NCBI GenBank assembly: GCA_017634595.1 | Contig: JAGBNC010000025.1 | Location: 43,318 to 107,317 of the forward strand | From: Bacteroidales bacterium | GTDB lineage: Bacteria > Bacteroidota > Bacteroidia > Bacteroidales > UBA932 | Direction: 5' to 3' | Length of the DNA stretch: 64,000 bases | Part shown: piece by piece, positions 26,363 to 34,270 of the stretch | Layout of the letters: every line of letters begins with the position of its first letter | Numbering within the stretch: the stretch's first letter is position 1 | Made by a program: the position numbers and the translations under genes | Notes under the pieces: generated by a model | Databases searched by the model: none | What the model was told of the DNA's origin: nothing | The model's input: only the letters and a program-made list of their open reading frames with translations

Positions 26363-27820
26363 ATGAGCACACAAAAGAAATTAATGACCAACTGGCGGTG
26401 GTGGATATGCAGTCTGCTGTTCGTAGCCACCACTGTCAACTACCTTGACAGACAAGTTCTTTCCCTCACCTATGAGGAATTTATAAAGCCGGAGTTCAAC
26501 TGGACCGACGCCAATTACGGCACAATCACCAGTTTCTTCTCCATTTTCTACGCCATCTGCTGCCTGTTTGCCGGCAAATTCGTCGATTGGATGGGCACCA
26601 AGAAAGGCTATCTTATCGCCATAGGCGTATGGTCGCTGGGTGCGTGCCTGCACGCTGCCTGCGGCTGGGCCACGGCACATATCGCCGGACTTGACTCAGT
26701 ATCAGCCATGCGCGCCGTAGAGGCCGGCAGCAACATTGCTCTCGCCGTTTCCACTACATCGGTTTATCTCTTCCTGCTTTGCCGCGGCATACTTGCCCTC
26801 GGTGAAGCAGGTAACTTCCCCGCCGCTATCAAGGTGACGGCCGAATACTTTCCCAAGAAGGACCGTGCTTTCGCAACCTCCATCTTCAACGCCGGTGCAT
26901 CGGTGGGCGCCCTTGCAGCCCCCCTGCTCATACCGCCGCTGGCCGTCAAGTTCGGCTGGGAAATGGCCTTCATCATCATCGGCGGCCTTGGATTTATATG
27001 GATGATCTTCTGGGCGTTCATGTATGAGAAGCCCGAAAAGAGCAAGAGGGTAAATGAGGCGGAACTCACTTACATCCACCAGGATGACGCTGCTGAGGCC
27101 TTGGAGAAAGCCAAGGAAGCCGCTTCTGACGAAAAGACCATCCCCTTCATCCAGTGCTTCCGTTACAAGCAGACCTGGAGTTTCATAGCCGGCAAGTTCT
27201 TTACCGACGGCGTGTGGTGGTTCTTCCTGTTCTGGGCTCCGTCCTATTTCAGCAATCAGTTCCACGCCCCTGCCACATCGCCTCTGGGGCAGTGGCTCAT
27301 TTTCACCCTCTACTTTATCGTGACCATTATCTCCATCGGCGGAGGGTATTTGCCGAAGATATTCGTTGACAAGAAAGGCATGAACCCGTACGCCGGGCGC
27401 ATGCTCGCAATGCTTATCTTCGCATTCTTCCCGCTGGCCGCCCTGTTTGCGCAGCCGCTTGGAATACGCTTCGACAGCCCATGGTGGCCCGCGATCCTGA
27501 TCGGTCTGGCTGGCGCCGGACATCAAGCATGGAGCGCCAACCTCTTCTCCACCATCGGTGACATGTTCCCCAAGAGCACCATTGCCACCATCACCGGCAT
27601 CGGTGCAATGGCCGGAGGTATTGGCTCCATGATCATTCAGAAGGTGGCCGGCAACCTGTTCACCTATGCTGAGACACAGGGTTCCGCCTTCACCTTCCTC
27701 GGATTCGAAGGCAAGCCCGCCGGATACTTCATCATGTTCTGCTTCTGCGGTCTGGCTTATCTGATTGCATGGAGCATCATGAAGTCTCTGGTTCCCAAGT
27801 ACAAACCAATAGAACTTTAA
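26363..27820 (+). CDS. exuT: MFS hexuronate transporter, ExuT type
   Basis: A 485-residue inner-membrane carrier with about 12 membrane segments. The ACS/ExuT signature is visible: NYLDRQVLSLT near the start, GTKKGYLIAIGVWSLG between helices 2 and 3, and RGILALGEAGNFPAAIKVTAEYFPKKDRAFATS. A central cytoplasmic loop at about 225-260 is charged. It should import galacturonate or glucuronate by proton symport for UxaC. It lies 6 nt after uxaB and 3 nt before the next gene. Exact substrate preference (galacturonate or glucuronate) is inferred from context. Confidence 0.9.
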   Translation: MSTQKKLMTNWRWWICSLLFVATTVNYLDRQVLSLTYEEFIKPEFNWTDANYGTITSFFSIFYAICCLFAGKFVDWMGTKKGYLIAIGVWSLGACLHAACGWATAHIAGLDSVSAMRAVEAGSNIALAVSTTSVYLFLLCRGILALGEAGNFPAAIKVTAEYFPKKDRAFATSIFNAGASVGALAAPLLIPPLAVKFGWEMAFIIIGGLGFIWMIFWAFMYEKPEKSKRVNEAELTYIHQDDAAEALEKAKEAASDEKTIPFIQCFRYKQTWSFIAGKFFTDGVWWFFLFWAPSYFSNQFHAPATSPLGQWLIFTLYFIVTIISIGGGYLPKIFVDKKGMNPYAGRMLAMLIFAFFPLAALFAQPLGIRFDSPWWPAILIGLAGAGHQAWSANLFSTIGDMFPKSTIATITGIGAMAGGIGSMIIQKVAGNLFTYAETQGSAFTFLGFEGKPAGYFIMFCFCGLAYLIAWSIMKSLVPKYKPIEL

Positions 27821-27823
27821 CAC

Positions 27824-28681
27824 ATGAGGAAATTTCTTATCCCTGTCCTTATGCTTCTGTCCCTCGGCGCCTGCAAGCCTGCGGCCGAGGGCGGAGTTAT
27901 GGCACGCGCCGTACCCGAAAGGGCTGACGACTTCGTGTTCGAAAACGACCTCATCGCAGGCCGCTTCTACGGGAAGGCCCTCGAAGGCAACCCCACATCG
28001 CCCGGCATCGATATATGGGTCAAACTGCCAGGCAAACTTGTGGCCGACGAATGGTACGAAGGAGCTATGCAGAATCCCGACTACTATCATCACGACCACG
28101 GCGGCAAGGACTGCTACAAAGTGGCCGTATCGCTTGGCGGAGGCGCTTCTGCCCCTCTTATCTGCGATACGCTGCGCTATCCTGCCACAAACTACCGCTC
28201 GTATGAGATCCTGGAATCCAAGCCCGGCAAAGTAGTGTTTGTGCTGCATTATCCCGAGTGGGAGGCCGTTCCCGGCACTGTGGTGGCACTTGACAAAAAG
28301 GTCACCGTAAAACCGGGTAGCTACTTCTGCGAGGTTGAAGACAGCTACAGCTTCAGCGGTCCCGAGACCCTGACCATCGCAGCAGGAATCAACCGTCACG
28401 CTGCACAGGAGACTATTATCGACGAGCTCAGCGGGAGCGACCGCTACGCCATCTGGGAGCATGCATCCGACCAAAGCATAGAGCCCGAAGACGGTTGTCT
28501 CGGCGTTGCAGTCGTTATGAAAGGCGCCCATTGGTCCGGAGCCTCCACAGACAAGAGCCACGGGCTCTGCACCAAGCAGATACGCAACGGTGAAGTGCTC
28601 CGTTACAGCTTTGGATCATGCTGGTCCAAAGGAGACATAAAAAATGCAGAAATGTGGTTCGATTTAGTCAAAGCACAATGA
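27824..28681 (+). CDS. DUF4861-like lipoprotein
   Basis: A 285-residue lipoprotein (LSLGAC, Cys17). The segments VPERADDFVFENDLIAGRFYG, GIDIWVKLPGKLV and YHHDHGGKDCYKV match my memory of DUF4861, a family common beside pectin and uronate genes in Bacteroidetes. The fold is expected to be a beta-rich, galactose-mutarotase-like sandwich. No proven reaction is known to me; it may act on unsaturated or acidic sugars in the periplasm. It overlaps kduD by ATGA, which ties it to the DKI branch of the pathway. It is shorter than some family members. Confidence 0.75.
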   Translation: MRKFLIPVLMLLSLGACKPAAEGGVMARAVPERADDFVFENDLIAGRFYGKALEGNPTSPGIDIWVKLPGKLVADEWYEGAMQNPDYYHHDHGGKDCYKVAVSLGGGASAPLICDTLRYPATNYRSYEILESKPGKVVFVLHYPEWEAVPGTVVALDKKVTVKPGSYFCEVEDSYSFSGPETLTIAAGINRHAAQETIIDELSGSDRYAIWEHASDQSIEPEDGCLGVAVVMKGAHWSGASTDKSHGLCTKQIRNGEVLRYSFGSCWSKGDIKNAEMWFDLVKAQ

Positions 28682-29478
28682 AAGAGCTTTTCTCTCTAAA
28701 AGGGCGTAACGCCTGGATTACCGGCGCCGCCTACGGTATCGGCTTTGCCATAGCCAAAGGCTTCGTCGAGGCCGGTATCGACAATATCATCTTCAACACC
28801 TCCAACGAGGCCTCTATGCTCAAAGGGCTCGAGGCCTACCGTAAGGCGGGGATCAGCAACGTCCACGGCTACGTGTGCGATGTGACCGATGAGGCGGCCG
28901 TAAAGGCACTGGTGGAACGCATCCACGCTGAAGTCGGCCCCATTCACATCCTGGTCAACAACGCAGGCATCATCAAACGCATTCCCATGCACGAGATGAA
29001 GCGTGAGGAATTCCAGAGAGTGATAGATGTGGACCTTGTGGGACCGTACATCTGCTCAGCCGCCGTGGTGCCGGAGATGATGGAGCGCCGCGAAGGCAAG
29101 ATCATCAACATCTGCTCCATGATGTCGGAACTGGGCCGCGAAACTGTGAGCGCATACGCCGCTGCAAAAGGCGGCCTGAAGATGCTCACACGCAACATCT
29201 GCTCGGAATACGGAGCATACAATATACAGTGCAACGGCCTGGGTCCCGGCTACATTGCTACTCCCCAGACTGCTCCCCTGCGACAGACGCAGCCCGACGG
29301 CAGCCGTCATCCATTCGACAGCTTCATCTGCGCCAAGACCCCGGCAGGACGTTGGCTTGATCCGGACGAACTTGCCGGTCCGGCAGTGTTTTTGGCATCA
29401 CACGCCTCCGATGCCGTAAACGGACATGTCCTGTATGTGGACGGAGGCATACTGGCATATATAGGAAAACAACCTTAA
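28678..29478 (+). CDS. kduD: 2-dehydro-3-deoxy-D-gluconate 5-dehydrogenase
   Basis: A 266-residue short-chain dehydrogenase that reduces DKII to KDG. I chose ATG 28678 because it overlaps the previous stop as ATGA and places the Rossmann motif GAAYGIGFAIA at the normal distance; an upstream in-frame start at 28618 would run back into the previous gene. NNAG and the catalytic YAAAKGG are present, as is the C-terminal GHVLYVDGG. Placement directly before kduI supports KduD over other SDRs. Confidence 0.93.
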   Translation: MKELFSLKGRNAWITGAAYGIGFAIAKGFVEAGIDNIIFNTSNEASMLKGLEAYRKAGISNVHGYVCDVTDEAAVKALVERIHAEVGPIHILVNNAGIIKRIPMHEMKREEFQRVIDVDLVGPYICSAAVVPEMMERREGKIINICSMMSELGRETVSAYAAAKGGLKMLTRNICSEYGAYNIQCNGLGPGYIATPQTAPLRQTQPDGSRHPFDSFICAKTPAGRWLDPDELAGPAVFLASHASDAVNGHVLYVDGGILAYIGKQP

Positions 29479-29482
29479 AAGT

Positions 29483-30325
29483 ATGAAAATCAATTGTCAA
29501 GTCAGACAGGCGTCCAGCAACGTGGACGCAAAGCATTACGACACCGAACGGCTGCGTAAAGAGTATCTTGTGGAGAACCTTATGGTGGCCGACGAGATAA
29601 ACATGGTGTATTCAATGTTCGACCGCATCATAGCCGGCGGAGCTGTCCCGGTCCAAGAGGACCTGCTCCTGAGCGCTCCCGATGTACTCCGCGCCGACTT
29701 CTTCACCGAGCGGCGAGAGCTCGGCATTATCAACGTGGGCGGCACCGGGAAAGTGCAGGTCGGCGAAGAGGAATACACAATCCCTTTCAAAGAAGCATTG
29801 TACGTGGGACGCGGCAAACGCCATGTCACATTCAAGAGCGTTGACCCTGCTAACCCTGCGCATTTCTACTTCTGCTCAGCCACAGCGCATCGAGAGACAG
29901 GAGTGAAGCAGGTGAGCAAGAAAGATGCAGTGGTTATGCATCTCGGCAGCCTCGAGGAGAGCAACGAACGTACCATCAACCGTCTGCTGGTCAAGGAAGT
30001 AGTCCCCTGCTGCCAGCTTCAGATGGGCATGACCGAGCTCGCTCCGGGCAGCACCTGGAACACCATGCCCGCCCACACGCACGACCGTCGCATGGAGGTG
30101 TATTTCTACTTCGAGCTTCCCGACGATGCAGCTGTATGCCACTTCTGCGGAGAACCTCAAGAGACGCGTCACATCTGGATGCACAATGAGCAGGCCGTGA
30201 TCTCCCCTCAGTGGAGCATACACAGCGCCTGTGCTACCCGCAACTACACTTTCATCTGGGGTATGTGCGGCGAGAATGACGACTACAATGATATGGATTG
30301 GTGTGCAACTAAAGATTTAAAATAA
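29483..30325 (+). CDS. kduI: 5-keto-4-deoxyuronate isomerase (DKI isomerase)
   Basis: A 280-residue cupin-type isomerase converting 4-deoxy-L-threo-5-hexosulose uronate (DKI) to DKII, the substrate of KduD. Length fits the family exactly. Recognisable parts are DTERLRKEYLVENLM, the FDRIIAGGAVP segment and the zinc-binding HTHDRRMEVYFYF (two His, one Glu). A later ISPQWSIHS supplies the fourth ligand. It lies 4 nt after kduD and 1 nt before kdgK. The source of its substrate is the uronate released by the GH105. Confidence 0.96.
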   Translation: MKINCQVRQASSNVDAKHYDTERLRKEYLVENLMVADEINMVYSMFDRIIAGGAVPVQEDLLLSAPDVLRADFFTERRELGIINVGGTGKVQVGEEEYTIPFKEALYVGRGKRHVTFKSVDPANPAHFYFCSATAHRETGVKQVSKKDAVVMHLGSLEESNERTINRLLVKEVVPCCQLQMGMTELAPGSTWNTMPAHTHDRRMEVYFYFELPDDAAVCHFCGEPQETRHIWMHNEQAVISPQWSIHSACATRNYTFIWGMCGENDDYNDMDWCATKDLK

Positions 30326-30326
30326 T

Positions 30327-31364
30327 ATGGCAAAAGTAGTTACTTTCGGAGAAGTTATGCTCCGGCTATCGACCCCCGGATACCTTCGTTTCTCACAGGC
30401 CCGTCAGTTCGACGCCACTTTCGGCGGCGGCGAGGCAAATGTGGCAGTGTCGTTAGCCAATTATGGCGTGGACGCGCAGTTTGTGACCCGCCTGCCTAAA
30501 AACGACATAGCCGACATGTGCGTGAGCGAGCTCCGCGGCCTCGGCGTAGGGACCGATGGAATAGTCTATGGCGGTGAGCGCATAGGCATCTATTACCTTG
30601 AGACTGGAGCAGTAGCCCGCGGCAGCAAAGTTGTATATGATAGGGCACATTCGGCTGTTTCCGAGATTCAGCCCGGCATGGTTGACTGGCATAAAGTACT
30701 CCAAGGCGCCGACTGGTTCCACTGGACAGGCATCACACCTGCCCTCAGCCAGGGTGCTGCCGATGCTTGTCTGGAGGCCATCAAAGTGGCGAACGAGATG
30801 GGTGTCAAGGTCAGCTGCGACCTGAACTATCGCAAGAAACTCTGGAAATACGGCAAGAGTGCATCAGAAGTAATGCCTTCGCTTGTGGAAGGATGCGACC
30901 TTATCCTGGGCAACGAGGAAGATGCCGAGAAGGAATTCGGCATCAAGCCGGAGGGCTTCGACGCCGAGAAGACAGGCGGCGAGATTGACCAGAGCCGCTT
31001 CGAGAGCGTGTGCCGCCAGCTCATGGAGCGCTTCCCCCGCTGCAAGAAAGTGGCGGTCACACTCCGCGGCTCCATTAATGCCAACCACAACACCTGGGGC
31101 GGGGTTCTTTACGATGGCAAAACCCTGTGGCAGAGCCGCCGCTATGACATCACGCATATTGTCGACCGCGTTGGCGGAGGCGACTCCTTCATGGGTGGCC
31201 TGCTCTACGGTCTGCTCTCATACGACACAGACCAGCAGGCAATTGAATTCGCAGCTGCAGCTTCTGCCCTGAAGCACACCATTATCGGCGATTACAACCG
31301 GGTCAGCGTTGCCGAAGTCGAGGCCCTGATGAACGGAGGCGGCTCCGGCCGCGTATCCCGTTAA
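30327..31364 (+). CDS. kdgK: 2-dehydro-3-deoxygluconokinase
   Basis: A 345-residue PfkB-family sugar kinase that phosphorylates KDG, where the UxaA and KduD branches meet. The N-terminal VVTFGEVMLRL and the GGGEANVAVSLA motif are present, as is the C-terminal anion hole and catalytic Asp motif VDRVGGGDSFMGG. A long NHNTWGGVLYDGK segment between them is normal for KdgK-like kinases. It is co-transcribed with kduI. A 25-nt dispersed repeat separates it from kdgA. Confidence 0.95.
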   Translation: MAKVVTFGEVMLRLSTPGYLRFSQARQFDATFGGGEANVAVSLANYGVDAQFVTRLPKNDIADMCVSELRGLGVGTDGIVYGGERIGIYYLETGAVARGSKVVYDRAHSAVSEIQPGMVDWHKVLQGADWFHWTGITPALSQGAADACLEAIKVANEMGVKVSCDLNYRKKLWKYGKSASEVMPSLVEGCDLILGNEEDAEKEFGIKPEGFDAEKTGGEIDQSRFESVCRQLMERFPRCKKVAVTLRGSINANHNTWGGVLYDGKTLWQSRRYDITHIVDRVGGGDSFMGGLLYGLLSYDTDQQAIEFAAAASALKHTIIGDYNRVSVAEVEALMNGGGSGRVSR

Positions 31365-31369
31365 ACAAA

Positions 31370-31394
31370 TGTCATTCTGAACGAAGTGAAGAAT
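31370..31394 (+). repeat. Dispersed repeat word before kdgA
   Basis: The 25 nt starting TGTCATTCTGAACGAAGTGA and ending AGAAT closely match a short repeat I know from many bacterial genomes (TGTCATTCTGAGCGAAGCGA followed by AGAATC). It fills almost the whole 32-nt gap before the kdgA ATG. Confidence 0.6.
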
Positions 31395-31396
31395 AT

Positions 31397-32059
31397 ATGG
31401 CTAAATTCAAGAAAATAGATACCCTTGGTATCATCCGCGGGACAGGAATAGTCCCTGTGTTCTATAATTCAGATGTTGAATTGACCTGCAAAGTGGTCAA
31501 GGCCTGCTACGACGGCGGCATACGCGCCTTCGAGTTCACCAACCGCGGCGACGGAGCCCACAAAGTGTTTGAGTCGCTTATGGCTTTCGTGCGCGCAGAA
31601 TGCCCCGAAATGGCACTCGGCGCCGGCACAATACTCGACGCTCCTACCGCAGCACTGTATATGCAGATGGGTGCCGATTTTATCGTATCTCCCTGCCTTG
31701 TGGAAGAAGTCGCTCCCCTCTGCAACCGCAGGGGCGTTCCGTACTCCCCCGGATGCGGTACCGTCAGCGAGATAGTACGCGCCCAGGAACTTGGCTGCGA
31801 CCTGGTCAAGGTATTCCCGGCAGGCACTGTAGGAGGCCCCGCTTTCGTCAAGAACATCCTTGCACCTCTGCCATGGGCAATGATCATGTGCACGGGTGCG
31901 GTGGAGCCGACTCAAGAGAACCTTGCGGCATGGGCGGCTAGCGGTGTGACCGCAGTGGGAATGGGCTCCAAACTCTTCCCCAAGTCCGTTATTGCTGCCG
32001 GTGACTGGAAAGCCGTCTCAGAGCTCTGCACCAAATCGCTGCAGTGGTTCAGCAAATAG
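31397..32059 (+). CDS. kdgA: KDPG / 4-hydroxy-2-oxoglutarate aldolase
   Basis: A 220-residue class I aldolase splitting 2-keto-3-deoxy-6-phosphogluconate to pyruvate and glyceraldehyde 3-phosphate, the last step of the locus. Visible are GIIRGTGIVPVFYN with the active-site region, FEFTNRGDGA, LGAGTIL, SPGCGTVSEI and the Schiff-base Lys in DLVKVFPAGTVGG. It is the final gene of the plus-strand run and is followed by a strong inverted repeat. Confidence 0.95.
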   Translation: MAKFKKIDTLGIIRGTGIVPVFYNSDVELTCKVVKACYDGGIRAFEFTNRGDGAHKVFESLMAFVRAECPEMALGAGTILDAPTAALYMQMGADFIVSPCLVEEVAPLCNRRGVPYSPGCGTVSEIVRAQELGCDLVKVFPAGTVGGPAFVKNILAPLPWAMIMCTGAVEPTQENLAAWAASGVTAVGMGSKLFPKSVIAAGDWKAVSELCTKSLQWFSK

Positions 32060-32090
32060 AGGATCTTTCCAGTCTCGTAAGTATTCAAAA

Positions 32091-32147
32091 TACCCTGCTG
32101 TTTCCGGCATTTTCCCATGTAATTTGGGTACCTGGAGCAGCAGGGTA
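32091..32147. terminator. Terminator at the end of the pectin operon
   Basis: TACCCTGCTG (32091-32100) pairs perfectly with CAGCAGGGTA (32138-32147). Inside the loop, CCCA and TGGG form a smaller hairpin. AT-rich sequence follows on both sides. It lies between kdgA and a convergent lipoprotein gene, and it reads equally well in both directions. Confidence 0.7.
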
Positions 32148-32172
32148 TATTATATGTGGCAGAAGCCTTCTG

Positions 32173-33087
32173 CTATTTCTTAAACTTGACTTGAGCTGAA
32201 GTGGACTTGCCGTTACGATCTATCGCATTGATAGTAAACACATTGGTAGATGCGCCCATGTCATAGCGCTGGTCGAACATGAAAGCGAAGTCAAGAGTCA
32301 CGTCTGTCTTGCCGGCCACTGAAGTGCCTGCAGGGAAATATGACTTGAATGAAGTTGCCACAGTAGCATCTTCAATCAAATCTATCACGTTGGTCCGCCC
32401 GGCCGTACGATTCTTGACGTAGGACATCAGCTTGTCATCAGCGCCATTCTCAAGAGTGATAGTGAGTTTTTCAAACCTTCCGGGAGCATTGATCCTGATC
32501 TTGGCGGGAACCACTGAGCCGTTCAGATCAACTATAGCAAAAGAGCTGTTACCGTCCCAGCTAAAAGCAGGAGCAGAAGTGAAATGGAACTTAGCCGTTG
32601 AGCTTACTGACTTGCCGGCCTGATCCTTAAGGTCAATCTTCATAGTGAAGTTGGTGTTGTTCTGGACCGGCTGGGCGGCGATAAGAGACTCAAGAACAGC
32701 GACCAAATCGATAGTAGTGGCTGTCTTTCCACGAAGGGATGAGCCCACCTGCATACCGAGTTTGGAGAAGAATCCTGCAGTCACGCTATCGTCGACAATG
32801 TCAAAGACAGGGCTCTTGGATGCCGTTCCTTTGTTGGAAGACACCCCGATGTAAGGATTAGCCAGAATAGCATACTCGCCAAGGCCGAGAGTTATGGTAA
32901 GAGCATCAATCTTACCGGGGGCAGTAACGGACACCACGCCGTCAAGTCCGGGGACCAATTCCTGTTGAGAAAAGCTGGGGTTGCTTGCCCAGTTGAGTGC
33001 AGGAAGATCAGGATTGACATCTTTCTTACATCCAAACGCAGTAATCGCCAGCAATGCGGCGAACAAAAACTTTGAAAAATTTTTCAT
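32173..33087 (-). CDS. Lipoprotein with two tandem homologous domains
   Basis: A 304-residue lipoprotein (ITAFGC, Cys20). The mature part is an internal duplication. Both halves begin near a W.(S/G)N.SF motif (about residues 33 and 173), contain (V/N)APGK/RF..LTITL, then a hydrophobic FDIVDD / IDLIEDA block, a G(S/T)S..GKT.(T/V)..D segment, and end in an Ig-like strand pair (KFHFTS and QVKFKK). I do not recognise a named family. The folds look like Ig-type beta-sandwiches. The gene has its own promoter and converges with kdgA, so it is probably not part of the pectin regulon. Cell-surface or periplasmic location is inferred. Confidence 0.75.
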   Translation of the reverse strand: MKNFSKFLFAALLAITAFGCKKDVNPDLPALNWASNPSFSQQELVPGLDGVVSVTAPGKIDALTITLGLGEYAILANPYIGVSSNKGTASKSPVFDIVDDSVTAGFFSKLGMQVGSSLRGKTATTIDLVAVLESLIAAQPVQNNTNFTMKIDLKDQAGKSVSSTAKFHFTSAPAFSWDGNSSFAIVDLNGSVVPAKIRINAPGRFEKLTITLENGADDKLMSYVKNRTAGRTNVIDLIEDATVATSFKSYFPAGTSVAGKTDVTLDFAFMFDQRYDMGASTNVFTINAIDRNGKSTSAQVKFKK

Positions 33088-33127
33088 ATCTATGATTCTT
33101 TACGGGACCCGCCACAAGCATCCAGGC

Positions 33128-33157
33128 GGTTTACCCTTGCTTAAACCTCCAAAATTA
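33128..33157 (-). promoter_or_regulatory. Promoter and leader hairpin of the duplicated-domain lipoprotein
   Basis: On the minus strand, TAATTTTG (33157-33150) fits TAnnTTTG. Just downstream, GGTTTA and TAAACC (33147-33142 and 33133-33128) form a 6-bp stem in a leader of roughly 55 nt. No clear -33 element is seen. Confidence 0.45.
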
Positions 33158-33223
33158 CATTATTTATTTCCAAAAAACAAATCGCTGCCCGCCCCGCAGC
33201 CACGGCAACAGCAGCACTATCAC

Positions 33224-34165
33224 TCAAAGCGCGTCATCGCCTGAATTCTTATGCCGGCCCCTCTTGTGGATGTTCCACAGACCGTACACTTCGCTTACGT
33301 TGCCTGCCGTGATGAACGCGTGAATATCTTCACTCCTTATCATGTTCATCAACTTAGAGAACTCGTCTTGTGTAAGAAGCGCCTGAACTTCTATGTTCAC
33401 ATCGCCGCTGTATCCTCCCTTAACCTGGTAAAGGCTGCATCCGCGATTGAGCGTCTCGACTATGTACTTACGTATCTTCTCGTGTTCCTTGGAAATGATG
33501 CACACTCTCTTGCGCTTGTTAAGGCTGGCGGTGAAATAATCCAGGGCCAGACCGTTCATCCACGTGCCCACGAGGCCTGTTACCACAATGCGGAAAGGAT
33601 TGATAGCGAACGCTGTACAACAAATAATGGCCCCGGCTACAGTTACCGAGACACCGATATCGAAATGCAGATACTTATTTACGATTTTGGCCAGGATATC
33701 CAGTCCGCCGGTAGAAGCATTGATGTGGAACAAAATGGTCTGCGATATGCTCACGACCAATACGAAGCAGACCAAGTCAAGAAGAGGCTCACCCATAACC
33801 GAAGTCATGCCGGGCTCAATGAGCTTTTCATACGGGAGCACTTTTTCCCAAAACTCAATCATGGGACCCAGTATCATGGCCGTATATACCGTCTTCGCCC
33901 CGAACTCCTTGCCGATCAACAGCCACGCAAGGACGAGGAGCAAAGCGTTGATAGCCATAACGACCACAGACACCTTGACAGGTATGCCCATCATTCCAAA
34001 TAAATTCGAGACAACAATGGAAAGACCGGATATTGATCCGAGAACAAGCTTACCGGGCATCATGAAGTAATACACGGCTGCAGCCGCTATCATCATACCC
34101 AAAGTCATAATGACCAGGTCCTTCCAAAATTTGAAGGTGGTCAAGTAACGGAGTACGTCTTTCAT
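33224..34165 (-). CDS. YitT-family membrane protein with DUF2179 domain
   Basis: A 313-residue inner-membrane protein. The frame is open far upstream, to 35047, but that part is antisense to ftcD. I place the start at 34165 (MKDVLRYLTTFKFWKDL), just before the membrane region. About 15-215 holds five or so membrane helices with the YitT pattern YYFMMPGKLVLGSISGLSIV and FHINASTGGLDI. About 225-300 is a DUF2179 domain (CIISKEHEKIRKYIVETLNRG, then SKLMNMIRSEDIHAF). Function is unknown in the family. It shares an upstream region with the hut operon. Confidence 0.88.
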   Translation of the reverse strand: MKDVLRYLTTFKFWKDLVIMTLGMMIAAAAVYYFMMPGKLVLGSISGLSIVVSNLFGMMGIPVKVSVVVMAINALLLVLAWLLIGKEFGAKTVYTAMILGPMIEFWEKVLPYEKLIEPGMTSVMGEPLLDLVCFVLVVSISQTILFHINASTGGLDILAKIVNKYLHFDIGVSVTVAGAIICCTAFAINPFRIVVTGLVGTWMNGLALDYFTASLNKRKRVCIISKEHEKIRKYIVETLNRGCSLYQVKGGYSGDVNIEVQALLTQDEFSKLMNMIRSEDIHAFITAGNVSEVYGLWNIHKRGRHKNSGDDAL

Positions 34166-34217
34166 TAAGAAATGTATTTGGTCATTAGTTTTACTCCGTA
34201 AATATAGCATAAAATTG

Positions 34218-34248
34218 TTTTGAATGAGCAAAAAACTGGCTATATTTG
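34218..34248 (+). promoter_or_regulatory. Promoter of the hut operon
   Basis: TTTTG (34218-34222), then 18 nt, then TATATTTG (34241-34248): close to the Bacteroidetes -33/-7 arrangement. The ftcD ATG lies 22 nt further on. No regulator gene or obvious operator is nearby. Confidence 0.7.
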
Positions 34249-34270
34249 GGAATAAAACTAGTAACCTTCT

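Noticed and set aside
26702-28561. 619-codon open frame on the minus strand
   Set aside because: It is fully antisense to exuT and the DUF4861-like gene, which have clear families. Its composition (Cys-, His- and Gly-rich) is that of a mirror frame in GC-rich coding DNA.
28618-28677. Upstream start for kduD
   Set aside because: It would overlap the DUF4861-like gene by 64 nt and adds residues absent from SDR proteins; ATG 28678 gives the usual ATGA overlap.
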